Source: Mugil cephalus (Eukaryota; Chordata; Actinopteri; Mugiliformes; Mugilidae). From it: a stretch of DNA of 64,000 bases. Every line of letters starts with the position of its first letter. The stretch's first letter is position 1. The position numbers and the translations under genes were made by a program. A model generated the notes under the pieces. It did not search any database and was not told the origin of the DNA. It saw only the letters and a list, made by a program, of their open reading frames with translations. Positions 1-11,789 of this stretch are shown piece after piece. The stretch is from contig NC_061786.1 of assembly GCF_022458985.1 (NCBI RefSeq), positions 62,001-126,000 on the forward strand, in the 5' to 3' direction.

Positions 1-329
1 CATATTTTTGTAAGAGACTCATTCATGTGAAGAGGACACTATTTTTTGGAAAAACCAGCCAGTGGGGAGACAAAATTCTTTTTTCTCATTTGGAGGTTGT
101 AACCTCCAAATGTGATATGGATGGTAATTTGATTGCTGTAGTTATTAAGGGTATTTTGCAATCTTAATTAACATCTATGGATATAATAATAGATTGGTCA
201 ATCTATGTTAAAAAATAGCAGCATTGGTCAAAACAAAACATTATTAGGAATCCTTACAGAAATGATTGATGATTATAAACAAAATTATTTATAACATTAA
301 ACATTAAAGATATATCCCAACTCTAAACC
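1..329. other. AT-rich intergenic DNA
   Basis: I see no coding pattern, RNA gene or clear repeat boundary here. The LINE that follows may extend a little upstream, but nothing in this stretch shows it. Confidence 0.5.
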
Positions 330-1690
330 ATGAATTACCCCACAAATAAACAGAGCCTGAAGGAAAAACACAAATCCTTCAGGCACAAGGACTGGGCCAG
401 TTTCAAGGCAATAAACAGGAACATAAGCAAGGAGGTCTTTAAAGCCAAACTAGACTACAAAAACAAACTTGAAACAGAATTTAGTAATATGAACACTAAG
501 CAAGCTTTCCATGAGGTGAAAATCCTGACGGGGTGTGAACCCAAATCCAGAAACTTTCAGTGATCCAGAAACTTTCACCAAAGATCTGAACACATTTTTC
601 ACCCATTATGACAACCAGGACTTCTCATCTGAGTGTCAGGTCTTGTTGAGAGCCCTCCCACCACCAGACCCTGAAGAAGCGGCCCCTTTCACAATAGAGG
701 AGGTACGGTGCGGGAAAGATGATGGCATCCCAGCCAGGGTGCTTAAGACTTGTGCCACAGAACTCTCTCCAATACTGCACTCACTTTTCTGTCAATCCTA
801 CCAGACTGCCACAATACCCACACTATGGAAAACTGCTACCATTATCCCACTACCAAAAAAACCTAGACCCACGAACCTAATGACTACCGCCCCATACCCT
901 CAATATCCATAGTAATGAAATGCCTGGAAAGACTGCTGCTGAACATAATTCTTCCACTTGTGACCCCACACCTGGTCCCCTCCAATTTGCTTACAAGGCA
1001 AAGAGGGACACAGAGAATGCTGTGGCCTGCCTGCTGCATCTCCTCCTCCAGCACCTGTACTCTTCAGGCAATTTCGCCAGGATCCTTTTTGTGGATTTCA
1101 GCTCTGCCTTTGACTCCCTACAGAAACACCTGGACAATAAACTCACCTGATCAGCATACCACGGACATTCAAAAAAGGAGCCCATAAAGACTGTCAGCCA
1201 TTCGCAAACTCAAAGGACTTCACGTTGCACCTCACCTTCTGTTGTTACTCTATCAAAGCACCATTCAATCCATCCTTCTGTACTGTTCCACATATTTCTT
1301 CACCATACTTTCTGTCAGCAACCGGGCCAAACTCACACACATTACAAACACAGCTGCTAAAATTATCGGTCTCCCCACACCCAATCTCACAGATCTAAGC
1401 AGAAAGTCCATCATCCGCCTAGCAAACAACATAGCACAAGACATCCCCCACCCACTGCACCAATATTTCACCCAACTAAACTCAGGGCACAGGTACAGAC
1501 CCCTCAAGTTCAGGAAGGCCCACCTAGGGAAAAGTCCAATCCCTGCAGCGATAGCTGCCTTGAACAGCAGGCCCCGCTGATCTGTCTGCCCACTACGCCA
1601 CTGTTGTTGTTTTTGTTGTTAGGGTTGTTGTACAGTGAGTGAAGACAAATTTCCCCATGGGGACCAATAAAATCAATCAATCAATCAATA
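330..1690 (+). mobile_element. Degenerate Rex1/CR1-like LINE with internal deletion
   Basis: This is a broken non-LTR retrotransposon ORF2 on the plus strand. Coding similarity moves between frames: 330-563, 535-912, 920-1150 and 1242-1580. The middle segments show reverse-transcriptase hallmarks: a K-x-D-D-G-I-P block, an L-W-K-T-A-x-I-I-P-L-P-K-K block, and motif A as FVDFSSAFDSLQ near 1090-1125. The next conserved block, around 1186-1580, is already the C-terminal tail (AAKIIG...). Motifs B and C, including the Y/F-x-DD catalytic pair, are therefore missing. The 3' end reads AATAAAATCAATCAATCAAT near 1668-1690, a short tandem tail typical of CR1/L2/Rex1-group LINEs. The copy cannot encode an active enzyme. 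The exact clade within this group is uncertain. Confidence 0.8.
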
Positions 1691-3310
1691 TGTTTCAACT
1701 ATAAACTGACTACAGGAAAGCGCCATAAAACTCAAACAAAGGGAGTCCTAAAAAGACTCTCTTTACCATCATCCACTGCTACATTCACGCCTACGTGTAA
1801 AATCCAGTGGAGTCAAATCCTTGACTCTCATTGGACCAACCACGGGACGTCCTGACACTCGACTGTGATGTTACCATTGCTATAACTACACCCGCCTCCT
1901 CATTGCGTCCCATTGCAACTTTCATTGCCACTGGAGGTACAACAGTAACGTTACTATTTTTTTTTTTCTTTCTTAACAAAGCCACATGTTCTATGTATAG
2001 CTGGACAAGCTCAGAGATTTTCTTCTCTTTTCTTCTTTGAGATAATAACAGTGTATCGTATCATTTATTTCATAAGGTTTTAATTGTTAAACTATAAGAG
2101 GACTTAATATAGTTATTGACTACAAATCAAACCAAGACTCAGATCAAATAAAATGAAAGAGTTAATGTCTGAATGGGCGCCGGGCCACATTGAACTGGGA
2201 AAATTGTGCTCAGCAGTCAAAAAGGTTAAGAAACCCTGTTATATAGTATATTCGTGTATTTATTCAATATGAAAATGGCAATAATTGCAGTATTTTTCCA
2301 TATATTGCAATATATTACACTATATAGCTTACATATGTTGGGTAGAACAATGATCAGACCAGGACTGAGGTGAGTTGAGTCCGTTTACTCTCCATATAAT
2401 AAATACACTGAAACTGCAAGGTTGCTAGGAAACCAATAAGCTCTATAGAAACTCTCTGGTTGTTAAGGAACCATATAAACTCTAACTCTTAAAGGTACAA
2501 GCCCTCTGGTACCTGGGTGAATGTCTTTCCTACGTTAACTATTGTGGGTCACCACACAATTATTATTTATACATTATTATACAAAATGTATTAATGATAT
2601 ATTATGTATGTAAATTTCACAATGTATGAATGCACATAAAATATATTATCAGTTCATATACTGAGAAATATATTTTTGTTGCGTGAAGGGTCAGGGGTTA
2701 ATTGTTGAATGTATCTCTCAGGCTTACGTAAATTAAGCTACATATCTTGTTACTAGCTTATGTAAGGATAAGAAAACAAAAGATGTTTTTGTTAGTAAGA
2801 CATCAGTAACATGATAACAGTGACATTTAGAAATCAGCCACTGTATGTAATTGTACTAAGTAGAAAATATTGTTCCTAAACCATCTATCAGTTTCATATA
2901 TAACATTAACGTTAATTGTTAACATAGGTTTTGTGTCTCAACTGTAAGAGTGTTTATTTTTATGTAATATGAAGCTAGGGTGAGTAATTACCCTCATCAT
3001 CATTACCCTTATCATTAAAGTCTGTCGAAGTTTAAGTGTTATTTAACACATATACTGTGATTGATTCCTGTAACTATATCTTGTTTTATTTTAATCATAT
3101 CATAAACTCTATTGTATTATTATTATTATTAAATATAACATTATCGCTATTTTTATTGTTAATATCGATCCGTTTTGACAAATACCTACATATAGTTATA
3201 TACACATTATCTGCATTTTTAATTTAAACAATCTATATTGTATCATAAATATATGTCTGACATTTATAATAAACCAAACGGAATGAAAATCGGTTGAAAT
3301 TCAGTGAGCT
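1691..3310. other. Intergenic DNA without recognised genes
   Basis: AT-rich sequence with short ORFs only. A stretch at 2160-2245 ending in a run like TTAAGAAACCCTG may be the edge of an old hAT element, but no partner end was found. An ATT-type microsatellite lies at 3114-3130. Confidence 0.4.
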
Positions 3311-3442
3311 ATGGTGATTTTTATCGTTGATAGACCTCTGCCTCCGTTCACTAATACAGTAAGTAGACACGGCTTCCCCCTCCACAAGATGGCGGCCGGG
3401 CGGAGGCGGCATCTAGTGTTTTTATCTATGGCTGGCTACCGA

Positions 3443-3443
<1 letters not shown>

Positions 3444-3520
<77 letters not shown>
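3444..3520. repeat. (CA)n microsatellite
   Basis: Uninterrupted CA dinucleotide tract of about 77 bp. The 72-residue reading frame crossing it is a product of the repeat, not a gene. Confidence 0.98.
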
Positions 3521-3523
<3 letters not shown>

Positions 3524-4324
3524 ATGTGACGTCATCTGGAAACGCCGGATAGTCGCCGAGCCCATCTTGTAGTCCTAGAAGATCGGCTTCTCTCTAGACG
3601 CCATCTTAGCCGATTCCGGCTTCAGAAATCCAATGCGACGTCAAAATGGGTTTGTCCATTCAATATAGATTTAATGACAATAACGCACGCTCGTCAACAG
3701 TCTCTCACAAACCTCTTATATAAAAAAAAACTATTGGCTAGAGACCTAATTTAGCATACGCAACTAAGAATCAACAAACCTTAGTTTACAGTGATTAAAA
3801 AAGTCAGTTTGAAAATATTACCTCAAGCTCTGCTGTATAAACCCCGTCGTACACTCAAACATGTTAGAGAAGAGCAAGCACTCATGGCATGAGAAAACTA
3901 GCTTTAAGAACAACAGACAGGCCATACTCACATCAGCCATAGTAGACAATATGTTATCCAGACCGTTTGACGACTGTGATGGGGGGAAACAGTGAAAAAG
4001 TAATATGCAAAAGTAATTAATGGTGCTGTACGTAAAGTACATCATGGTCATCTAATAAGCATAAGAAATAGACTCCTTGGACGCTGGTACTTTGAGAGTA
4101 GCATTTGATAGTACTTCTTATTATCAGCCTGAGAAATGACGATGGGGTGTTGGAGTTATCCGAAACACAACAATATGTGTTAAGATCAAAACTGTAAGTG
4201 GATTTACATACCTTATTTGAAGGACTTAGTAGCGTAAGTTACTAGCAAAAACGACCTAGACTGAATACAGCAAAAGTGAAGGGAAAAAAACAAGACGTCA
4301 CATGATATGCATGGTTTCCGGTCG
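3521..4324. other. Intergenic DNA
   Basis: No coding pattern seen. GC-richer sequence at 3535-3650 flanks the CA tract and may belong to an unassigned repeat. Confidence 0.35.
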
Positions 4325-4956
4325 AGCTGGGGATATCGATCTAATTATCGATAGTGTCGATACCATAGTTGGTATCGGCGTCGGATAGATAGTAGCGTTC
4401 TGAGATCGATGTTTTTGTTACAGTTTCTCTGATGCGTCCCGCAAATTATTCCTCACAGAGTTCAAGCGACCACAGCTTCTCCCCAAGTCTGTGCGCTGTA
4501 GGAGCTTCTCCATCCCCACCTGTTGTGAACGGTGGATATGGACAATGTTTGTTACTCAAATCGTAGAGTCATAGCAGCATCACACAGCTGGAACTGATGC
4601 CGTTATTGAACAGCGTCGGTACTGAGAAGACATCTTCACGCAACTGCAGACTCACTTTTGTAGTGGAATTGTTGTAGGCTTATTTATATTTTTGTTATAT
4701 TGTTCGTGGTTCTTGGCATTGTGTAGTAAAACGTGAATTATTTAACTTGTTTTACGGTGTAATTATTTACAAAAAACTGTTTATTTGACTTAATCTTTGT
4801 CCTGTATTTTATCATAATCATAATCATCTAACTAAAGGCAAAATTACGAAATTATTCAATGATCATGATATTTCAAGAAAAACTGTTGATATCGGCGATA
4901 TTGTGTATAACATGCATCGGATCGATACCAACTATCCAAGTATCGCCCAGCCCTAG
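4325..4956. mobile_element. Non-autonomous DNA transposon with degenerate inverted ends
   Basis: The right end (4906-4956), read as its complement, begins CTAGGGCTGGGCGATAC and continues with GGATAGTTGGTATCGAT. The left end (4325-4385) reads AGCTGGGGATATCGAT followed by ATAGTTGGTATCGG. The two ends are imperfect inverted copies rich in ATCGAT. This terminus type is common in fish hAT-like non-autonomous elements. The interior has no usable ORF. Family assignment is tentative and no target duplication was resolved. Confidence 0.55.
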
Positions 4957-6077
4957 TTTCCGGTGTAGGGAGCGCAAGAGGGGTTTCTTCGGTAGGATTT
5001 TTTATGGTTATAATTACGATCAACCACAACAATCAAGTCCAGCTGTGTGGGTGGAGTTTGCATGTTCACTCTGTGTCTGTGTGGGTTTTTTCCAGGTACT
5101 CTGGTTTCCTCCCACCTACAAAGTCAGAGCAAGTAAGGACTTGGCCAGGTCTTACATTTTCTGCCCACTATAATGCACAAAGAATTGCTAGTAGCTCTGT
5201 AGTGAATACTGAGCTTCTCTCTAAGACCCACTGATCTCTGTTCCAGGTTCTACCACATAAAATGATTTCTGGATCCCCAGAAACATCTGTAAATGATTTT
5301 AGATAAGACACAGATGTCCAGTTTAGATATTCCTCTATGTGTAAGCCAGTGGTTCTAGAACCCTTTTCGTGTACATACGTAAAGTTAGTGTCCCCGGACC
5401 TTGTACCAGTCAAAAGGGAACTGAGAACCAACCAATATTTTTTACTATATTTTCCTGATGTGTTTTCAGTTTCCTTATCCAGTCAATCACTCTTGCCACA
5501 TTGCCCCTGGCCTGGGGCCTCATTTATCAATTCAGAAATGACCCACAACAATAGCAACAATAACTTTAAGAATGCGTGATGTAATTTTTTTTACCCTCAC
5601 CACAAACAGAAAGAGGGCCAGTCCCACCTGCGCTCTGGAGCCGGGCAAGTTGGACAAAAATCGATGTTGCAAAATCAATGATCAAAACACGTCTGGGGTG
5701 GCCAATGACATTTCAAGCTGAGTCTGTATATACTACTCCACGCCGCAAAATTGCCACTGCCCATCCATTTGTTAGTGTGCATGGTTGGACCAAGACACTA
5801 GCAAATCCATAAATGAAATAAAGGATCCTCCGACCAACATCACAAATACCCTGAAAGAAATTTACATTGACCTAAAAAAAACAAAAAAAACAATTCCACA
5901 CAGAAAGTGCTAAAGTAATCTTTACTCGGGCTATTTCTAAGTAATATTTACTTATTAGAACCACTTATTTTTTTATGAAAAATGTAAAGTAAATTCCACT
6001 TAGTAAATTCCACAAGTAAGAATTACGGGCAGTGACACACTTTCTTACCCTCCTCCTTGTTTGTGTGTGTAGCGGTA
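4957..6077. other. Intergenic DNA with a SINE piece
   Basis: Contains the SINE fragment at 5041-5140. Otherwise there are only short ORFs and an A-rich stretch at 5872-5892. No gene recognised. Confidence 0.4.
5041..5140 (+). mobile_element. tRNA-derived SINE fragment (DANA/Mermaid-like body)
   Basis: Carries the body motif of fish SINEs: GTGGAGTTTGCATGTTC, then GGTACTCTGGTTTCCTCCCA. The tRNA-like head and the tail are missing. Confidence 0.65.
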
Positions 6078-6089
6078 CACAGTAAATTT

Positions 6090-6640
6090 TGCAGTGTTAA
6101 AGTAACACTTAAAGAGTTAAATTTAACACCATTTCCGAGTGTATTTGGTCCCACTCGGAATTAGTGTTAAATTAACTCTTACCGTAGTGTTTAGAATTTC
6201 AGAATTAAATTAACTCTAAATAGAGTAAAAATTTAACACTCGCTTACACTGAATAGTGTTATTGAAATTTTACACCAAAGGTTAAATAACACTTAAGAGT
6301 GTAAATATTATTCTTGGTAGAGTTGATCATTGACTCTTCTATGGTGTCAAATCAATTCTGATTGAGTTCCATTCCAGTACAGATTAACACTGCGTGGAGT
6401 TATTAAAAGTTAACACTGGAGGGTACAACAACTCTGCTAAGTGTTGATATTACACACTACTGTGTTGATAATTTACTCTCTCTATTTTACTCTTTTTCAC
6501 TCGCAGTGACAAACAAGCTCATATAGAGTAAAATTCTAACACTGTATAGTGTGAATGAAATTTGACACTATTTCTGAAAATAAATCTTAGCAGTGTTAAT
6601 TTTACACCTAATTTACTCTTTTGTAGTGTCAACTTGCATG
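6090..6640. repeat. Subterminal array of GTGTTA/TAACAC motifs
   Basis: At least ten copies of GTGTTA or its complement TAACAC, many in AGTGTTAAAT- or TTTAACACT-like contexts, occur in both orientations within 550 bp of the left end of the CACTA-like element. Comparable short inverted motifs in plant CACTA elements are sites for the element's DNA-binding protein. That role is inferred here. Confidence 0.7.
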
Positions 6641-6776
6641 TAAAAATCACAAGTTTCCACAAAATAATGCATTTAAGAACTTTATTAGCAGCTCTCAACT
6701 ATGTCAGGCATAGTAAAATATCAACTCATCAAAGCAGCTCATGTAGAATACAAACCTACATTCAAAACATTGACCT

Positions 6777-7160
6777 TTAGTCTGCATTAAAATGACAATA
6801 TGGAACATACAAAGAGGAATCTGTCATTCCATACTTCAATTGTACATCAAATGGTCTGAAGTAACGCAGCTCATTTGTGTTCAACACCTTTAGAACCGTG
6901 TCTGGATGCAGCCTGACCTTAAAGGCATGGTAATGGTGATCAAAACACATTGTTTCCATCAGTTGTCCACAGAAAACACATTAGCTGTCACTACCTCTCC
7001 TGTGCTGCTCAAATTAACATCAGTGTCAACGCCCTGGTCAATATACTCAGTGTGTTTGGTGTTTAAATGTTTCCTAAAACCAGAAAACGTACCAAACACA
7101 CATCCACATCCAGTCTGGGCACATTTAAGTCTGAGATTTTTTCCAGGTAAGTAACCATGA
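6777..7160 (-). pseudogene. C2H2 zinc-finger protein remnant, perhaps the CACTA-like transposase
   Basis: Read on the minus strand from about 7155, the sequence encodes PGKNLRLKCAQTGC followed by a finger with spacing C-x4-C-x12-H-x4-H, ending HLNTKH near 7030. It then runs to a TGA at 6959-6961. A second open segment (6777-6959) follows directly. It contains DHHYHAFKV and a PF...L.Y..........VPY pattern that looks like the C-terminus of the same kind of large fish protein. The long middle part expected between them is absent, so I read this as an internal deletion joining N- and C-terminal pieces. Many fish carry multicopy uncharacterised proteins with this finger and a later transposase-like core. 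Calling it the element's transposase is inference from position and domain layout. Confidence 0.5.
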
Positions 7161-7240
7161 ACTAATCATAAATGCCTAACAAGCATATTTGAACTTGATA
7201 ACTCAGCCTGACAAACAAAACACTGCATGATAGAGGAGCA

Positions 7241-10023
7241 CTAATGAAGCAACCTCGGCCTAACTTCAGAGACACGAGGGCTTTCCTTGACCTTGCTGAC
7301 ATCAATGTTGTACACTGTGGTTTGGATGAAAGTGTACACGTTGTGGAGCATGCTGTTGTAGGATGTGCCAAACACAAAATGAGCCTTAAACAGTTCATCA
7401 AAGGCACCAAGAGAAGAGGTTGACCTGCAAGGTAGGGCATTCTTGTCAAGAATGATGAAAAACTGGTGGATTGCATTCTTCTTAACTCCAACAGCCAGGA
7501 GATAGGGTTGAGCTCTGGTGGTGATGGCATCAAGATGCTCTTGAATGTTTGTTCCAGTCTGCAAAGACAAACACATGAAGATATGATTACAATTGGACAG
7601 TTGTAATACATAAAACAAAAACAAAAACACTTTAAGTTAGACATATTCGCCACCAGCTAGTTGCTTATTAGAATACACGCTAGCATCATATTGGCTGTCA
7701 GTACTCATTATAAAGCACTTTATTAATGCCTTATTGTGCATGACTATATTCTATAACTATTAGGCAATTATATAAGAGTTGTTCCTCAATAACCTCCAAA
7801 AATACAAACCTTCTTGAAGACCACAAGATGCTTCTCTGCTTGGGATGCCGAAACCTTTCATGCCCTCTTCCGACCCTGAGCAGAGTGTATCAGGTGTAGC
7901 AGCAATAAAACCGACGAAAGGTCACTGTCCCAACCTGTAACAACAAGCGTGTGTTCAATCTCAACACACTTCGGTTATGTGGGCTGTCAACAAAATTCTG
8001 TGGCTCTGCGATGGAAGCAGCACTTAAAATACATATTTTTTAAAACAATAACGGAAAGATAGCAGTTTTATATCATCACAAGAAGGTATCCAATTCAAAC
8101 CATTCAGTTCACCATCAACACTTCAGTGCTTTTGAAGTTTTGTTCAATATACTGCGTAATGTCCTCTTACATTTATCACAGATCAGCTTTAAGTATTATG
8201 CTGATATGTAAATGTTTAGACATGATAATTATACATTCCAAGTATATGAGAGCAACAGAAGAAGAACAAGAACAATCATCTTACCAAAGTCAACATAAAC
8301 TTCAGTGCCATCCACAGGAGGATCAGCTGCCAGCAAGAGTTCTTCAAGCTCACTTGTGGATTGAAGCTTTCTGCATTGTTGGATAATCTTTTTCTTGAAC
8401 ATGACTGGCCACCTCTCTAGAAGCTTGCTTGAGGTATCCTCTCCAAACATCAAAACGAAATCCTGTTCAACCTGGGGTGGGGTGGTGATAGGTGACAATT
8501 TCAATTATCTGACAGGCAACGGGTGATAGTTATTAGAGTATTACTACAACGCCTGTCTACCGTCTTATACAAACTATTCAACTGTCAATATTTTCAAAAT
8601 AATGATAGACAATTACCAAGCCTTTGGCGTCTTTAAAACGTGGAAAGTCGGACAGTATGTTGCTCGACTGCTGGGGGTCAAGGACCATGTTGCGGCGATA
8701 GGATACAATACGAACTCGGACTCTCGTCTGACAGTCCTCCAGACATGTCTTCACCAGGTGATTCTTTGGCCGATTCTACATAACATGGAAAAAAAAACAG
8801 TATTATAAATACTGATATCAAAAACAGTTTTAGAAACCTGGCCAACTTTTAAAGAGGTACTCTACCTAAAAGTATAAACTTAATTACTGACTGTACTGTG
8901 ATGAAACATATCAGTGCTGGTGTTAATATTGACATTTTTTTCTTCACAATTTATGATTATTACTATTATTTTATGCGTTGAAAATGGCTCAAAATGTCTA
9001 CTGTTTTGAATCACCCTAAAATTTGCCATGCCAGCCTGTAGACAAAGTCAGAGGAATTGAAGGGTGTAGTTAGACTTCAAGGAAAATTTTGTATTATTTT
9101 ACTGAAAAACATTATGTGCAACAAATGCAATAACTGATCTTGCAACTGTTTTGTTCCATACATTTTTTCAGTATTACCTCCAAACGACGATCGCCTGTCT
9201 TTAGCGGTGCCTCTCTGAATAGTTTTAATCCTCCAGGCCAAGTACCCAGTTCCACTCTCACCATCATAATAGTGCTCCTTGGAGGATGAAAGGATAACAA
9301 AAAATTACATTCATTAATAACATTTAAAAGTAAAAACAACAGGCTCCAATAGGGTTCAAATTTTTTCAAAACAGCATTTAACATTACTAAAACCATTACT
9401 GTGTGCAACTCACATAGCCATTCTTAGAGAATGGGTCACTGAGGTAGGGGAATAAGGTCACTATTCCTCTGGCGTACTTTTCTTTCACTTGTCTGGGTGG
9501 GGATGTACTGCAAGGATTAAGGAGTTTGCAGTTATAGTCACTGGGTTTAATTTCAATTTCAAATTAATCTTTGAGTAAGATTCAGAACACAAGGACTGTT
9601 AACAAATTACCCATTCTTTTCTGTCATGTCAGCTGCCAGTATGTTCACCATTTTTCGTCTGGTTTCATCCATCAAGGACTTGGTTCGGTTGTATTCATTT
9701 ATTACACGTTCCCCACCAGGGTTGTTGGTGAGAACGGATTCCACCAACTTGAAACACAATACAAAACAATTCAGCACATTAGGACAATATCCACTGCAAA
9801 TCAGAGTTCACTTAAATATTGGAAATAAATTAATATCATGGCTAAGGATGTCCCGATCTCAAAGACATCGGCGTAGAACAATCAGCAGACTACAGACAGT
9901 TTCTTAATATAGGTAAAGGCTGCACCAAAGTAACAAACACTGAAGAGAGAAACTCCGTCCAGACAGTGACAAGGTTATAAGGATTACAGAGAGGATTTGT
10001 TAATTTACACTTTATTGTAAAAG

Positions 10024-10072
<49 letters not shown>

Positions 10073-11088
10073 TGAGCATTTAAATTTAATTGATTTGAAT
10101 AACTTTGATGTACTTGAAGTGTACACTTTATTATAATAAAATTAAAAAAACAAAACAAAAACCAACATCAACAATGTCTTCAAACCACGTAAATGTCATA
10201 AGAACTTATTTATAAGCACTTACTTGCTTGTCTTCTGCATCCAACCTTTGGCGTTTTCTGGAAGGACTATCAGAAATGATGTCTGTGTCCTCAGAGTCCA
10301 AGGAATTGAGGGATGATGGTTGGGACTGCTCAGGAGAGGCAACCGTGGGGACAGATTCTAATCATGAATTGAGAAATAGAAATAAGAACACATTATATAG
10401 AGTTTGCTGATAACCCTAACCTACCACTTCTAATAAACATCACAACATAATAGAAATTTAACAGAATCAAACCTGAGTCATATTTGATGGTTAACACCCC
10501 AGTTGAGGGATCCGTTACTACATCCTCAAAAACGTCTTCATCCAACTCAGTCCCTGAACTGTCGACAACTTTCACACCTTCCATTACAGCTGGGACACCA
10601 AACTTGGCAAATGCTAGGAAACAGGCACAAAAGCTTGTGTAAACAGGAAAATCATTGTTTCTCTAATCATAACATTTCACTCCTCACTTGAATCACTGAA
10701 TCTGGATTACCATTTACAGTAGGGCTCAAACAAAGACTTAAAGTGAATTGAAAGTATTTTTTATGTTTTTGTACCAACTATACTTTAAGCAATGCATCCA
10801 GAGTTAAGGATGTGGTTAGAAAGGGGAACACAAAACAAATACAGACATTTGTCAGATATTGCTCAATTCCAAAATCCAAGAACTTAAAATTTTCCATAAT
10901 TTTATATTAATATTCCAGTATATCATTTTTAAACAGCTAAATTCAGCTACTATTAGTATTTAAAGCACCTTGTGCAAATCTTAATTCCAAAATGTCAATT
11001 TCTTACCTGCAATCAAAAATTCTTTCAGATTTGGCTCTGTTATTATTACAAATTTTTGGTCATGACCAAGCTTTGCTTTAAGCAGCAT
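7241..11088 (-). pseudogene. Decayed ten-exon SAMD3-like gene inside the CACTA-like element
   Basis: Minus-strand exons with AG/GT borders, read by eye: 11088-11007, 10613-10473, 10357-10224, 9747-9611, 9507-9414, 9277-9178, 8775-8617, 8471-8285, 7934-7810, 7558-7241. The protein starts MLLKAKLGHDQKFV, a PB1/ubiquitin-like opening. A Ser/Asp-rich linker with SPSRKRQRL follows, perhaps a nuclear signal. Next come a helical block (NNPGGERVINEYNRTKSL), a block with YARGIVTLFPYLSDP and GTGYLAWRIKTIQR, DFPRFKDAKGL, EQDFVLMFGEDTSSKLLERW, and a C-terminal block from TGTNIQEHLDAITTRA. This order matches multicopy fish proteins annotated as SAMD3-like, from memory. Two lesions are visible. Exon 7 has lost its middle and is one base out of phase, with a TGA in the entry frame. 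Exon 9 has an in-frame TGA at 7858-7860. Function is unknown. Confidence 0.72.
10024..10069. repeat. (AAT)n microsatellite
   Basis: AAT/ATA trinucleotide tract in an intron of the SAMD3-like gene remnant. Confidence 0.97.
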
Positions 11089-11789
11089 GCTTCCTGCAGA
11101 GAGTATCAGCACAGTTCATGGTTAAAGTTCATGTGCTCACTATTGCAATAAACAAAAACTATATGCACTGTATTCCCTCAAATGTCTACCCGCTCATGCA
11201 AAGGCAACAGATAGTCCAGCTAACATGAACTTTAGCTAGTTTAGCCAACTCCCTACACAAGCAATCCTCGCTATTCCACTATAATATTTGAACGTCACAA
11301 AGAACTACACAATCACACATCCACACTGTATTAACAAAGTTAACATAACTTTTGATAGTTTGAGTGTTTGCTAGTTAATGTTAATTAGCTAACGTTAGCT
11401 ACGTAATGCTGCTCGCACATGGACTTGACGTTCACTCCATCACTACACATAGCCTTCTGAAATTCGCCATTTGAAGACATAAAACGAGATGAAGTTCACA
11501 GTTAACAATAATATAAAGTCATTCTAAAATGCTGCATCTGTTGAAAGGACAAATAATTCGTTTAATAGTCAATAAGGAGACACTTATCGCAGTCCTTCGG
11601 CACGAAGAAAATGGCAGCCTGAAATGTCCGTTAGACGAGGTACGACGCATATTTTCACCAACACTGGCCGGTATCTTACTCCAGCTGTTGTTGTAATAAC
11701 TCTGAAAGAGTCAATCTACTTTGACACTGCATATTTAACACTGTAGAATTTACTGTGTAGCTGCATGGAGAGCCATAGCTGAAAGCCAA

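Larger units (their letters stand above)
6078..11757 (-). mobile_element. CACTA-like DNA transposon carrying two gene remnants
   Basis: The left terminus reads CACAGTAAATTTTGCAGTGT. The complement of the right terminus reads CACAGTAAATTCTACAGTGT and is followed by matching AAA. These are near-identical inverted repeats beginning CAC, and each is bordered by TA (6076-6077 and 11758-11759), a possible 2-bp target duplication. This fits the CACTA (EnSpm) type, though Chapaev-like elements also begin CAC. The left subterminal 550 bp is packed with GTGTTA/TAACAC motifs, like CACTA subterminal arrays. Inside, on the minus strand, lie a ten-exon SAMD3-like gene and then a zinc-finger protein remnant. 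Total length is 5680 bp. Both genes are damaged, so this copy is not autonomous. Confidence 0.75.

Noticed and set aside
2160..2245. hAT right end ending TTAAGAAACCCTG
   Set aside because: Only a short resemblance, and no partner terminus within several kb.
3312..3432. Short element related to the hAT at 45467 (its end reads GCGGCATCTAGTGTTTTTAT)
   Set aside because: The similarity of the presumed ends is weak and no target duplication could be defined.
3311..3529. 72-residue frame with a long His-Thr run
   Set aside because: The run is the (CA)n microsatellite read in frame.
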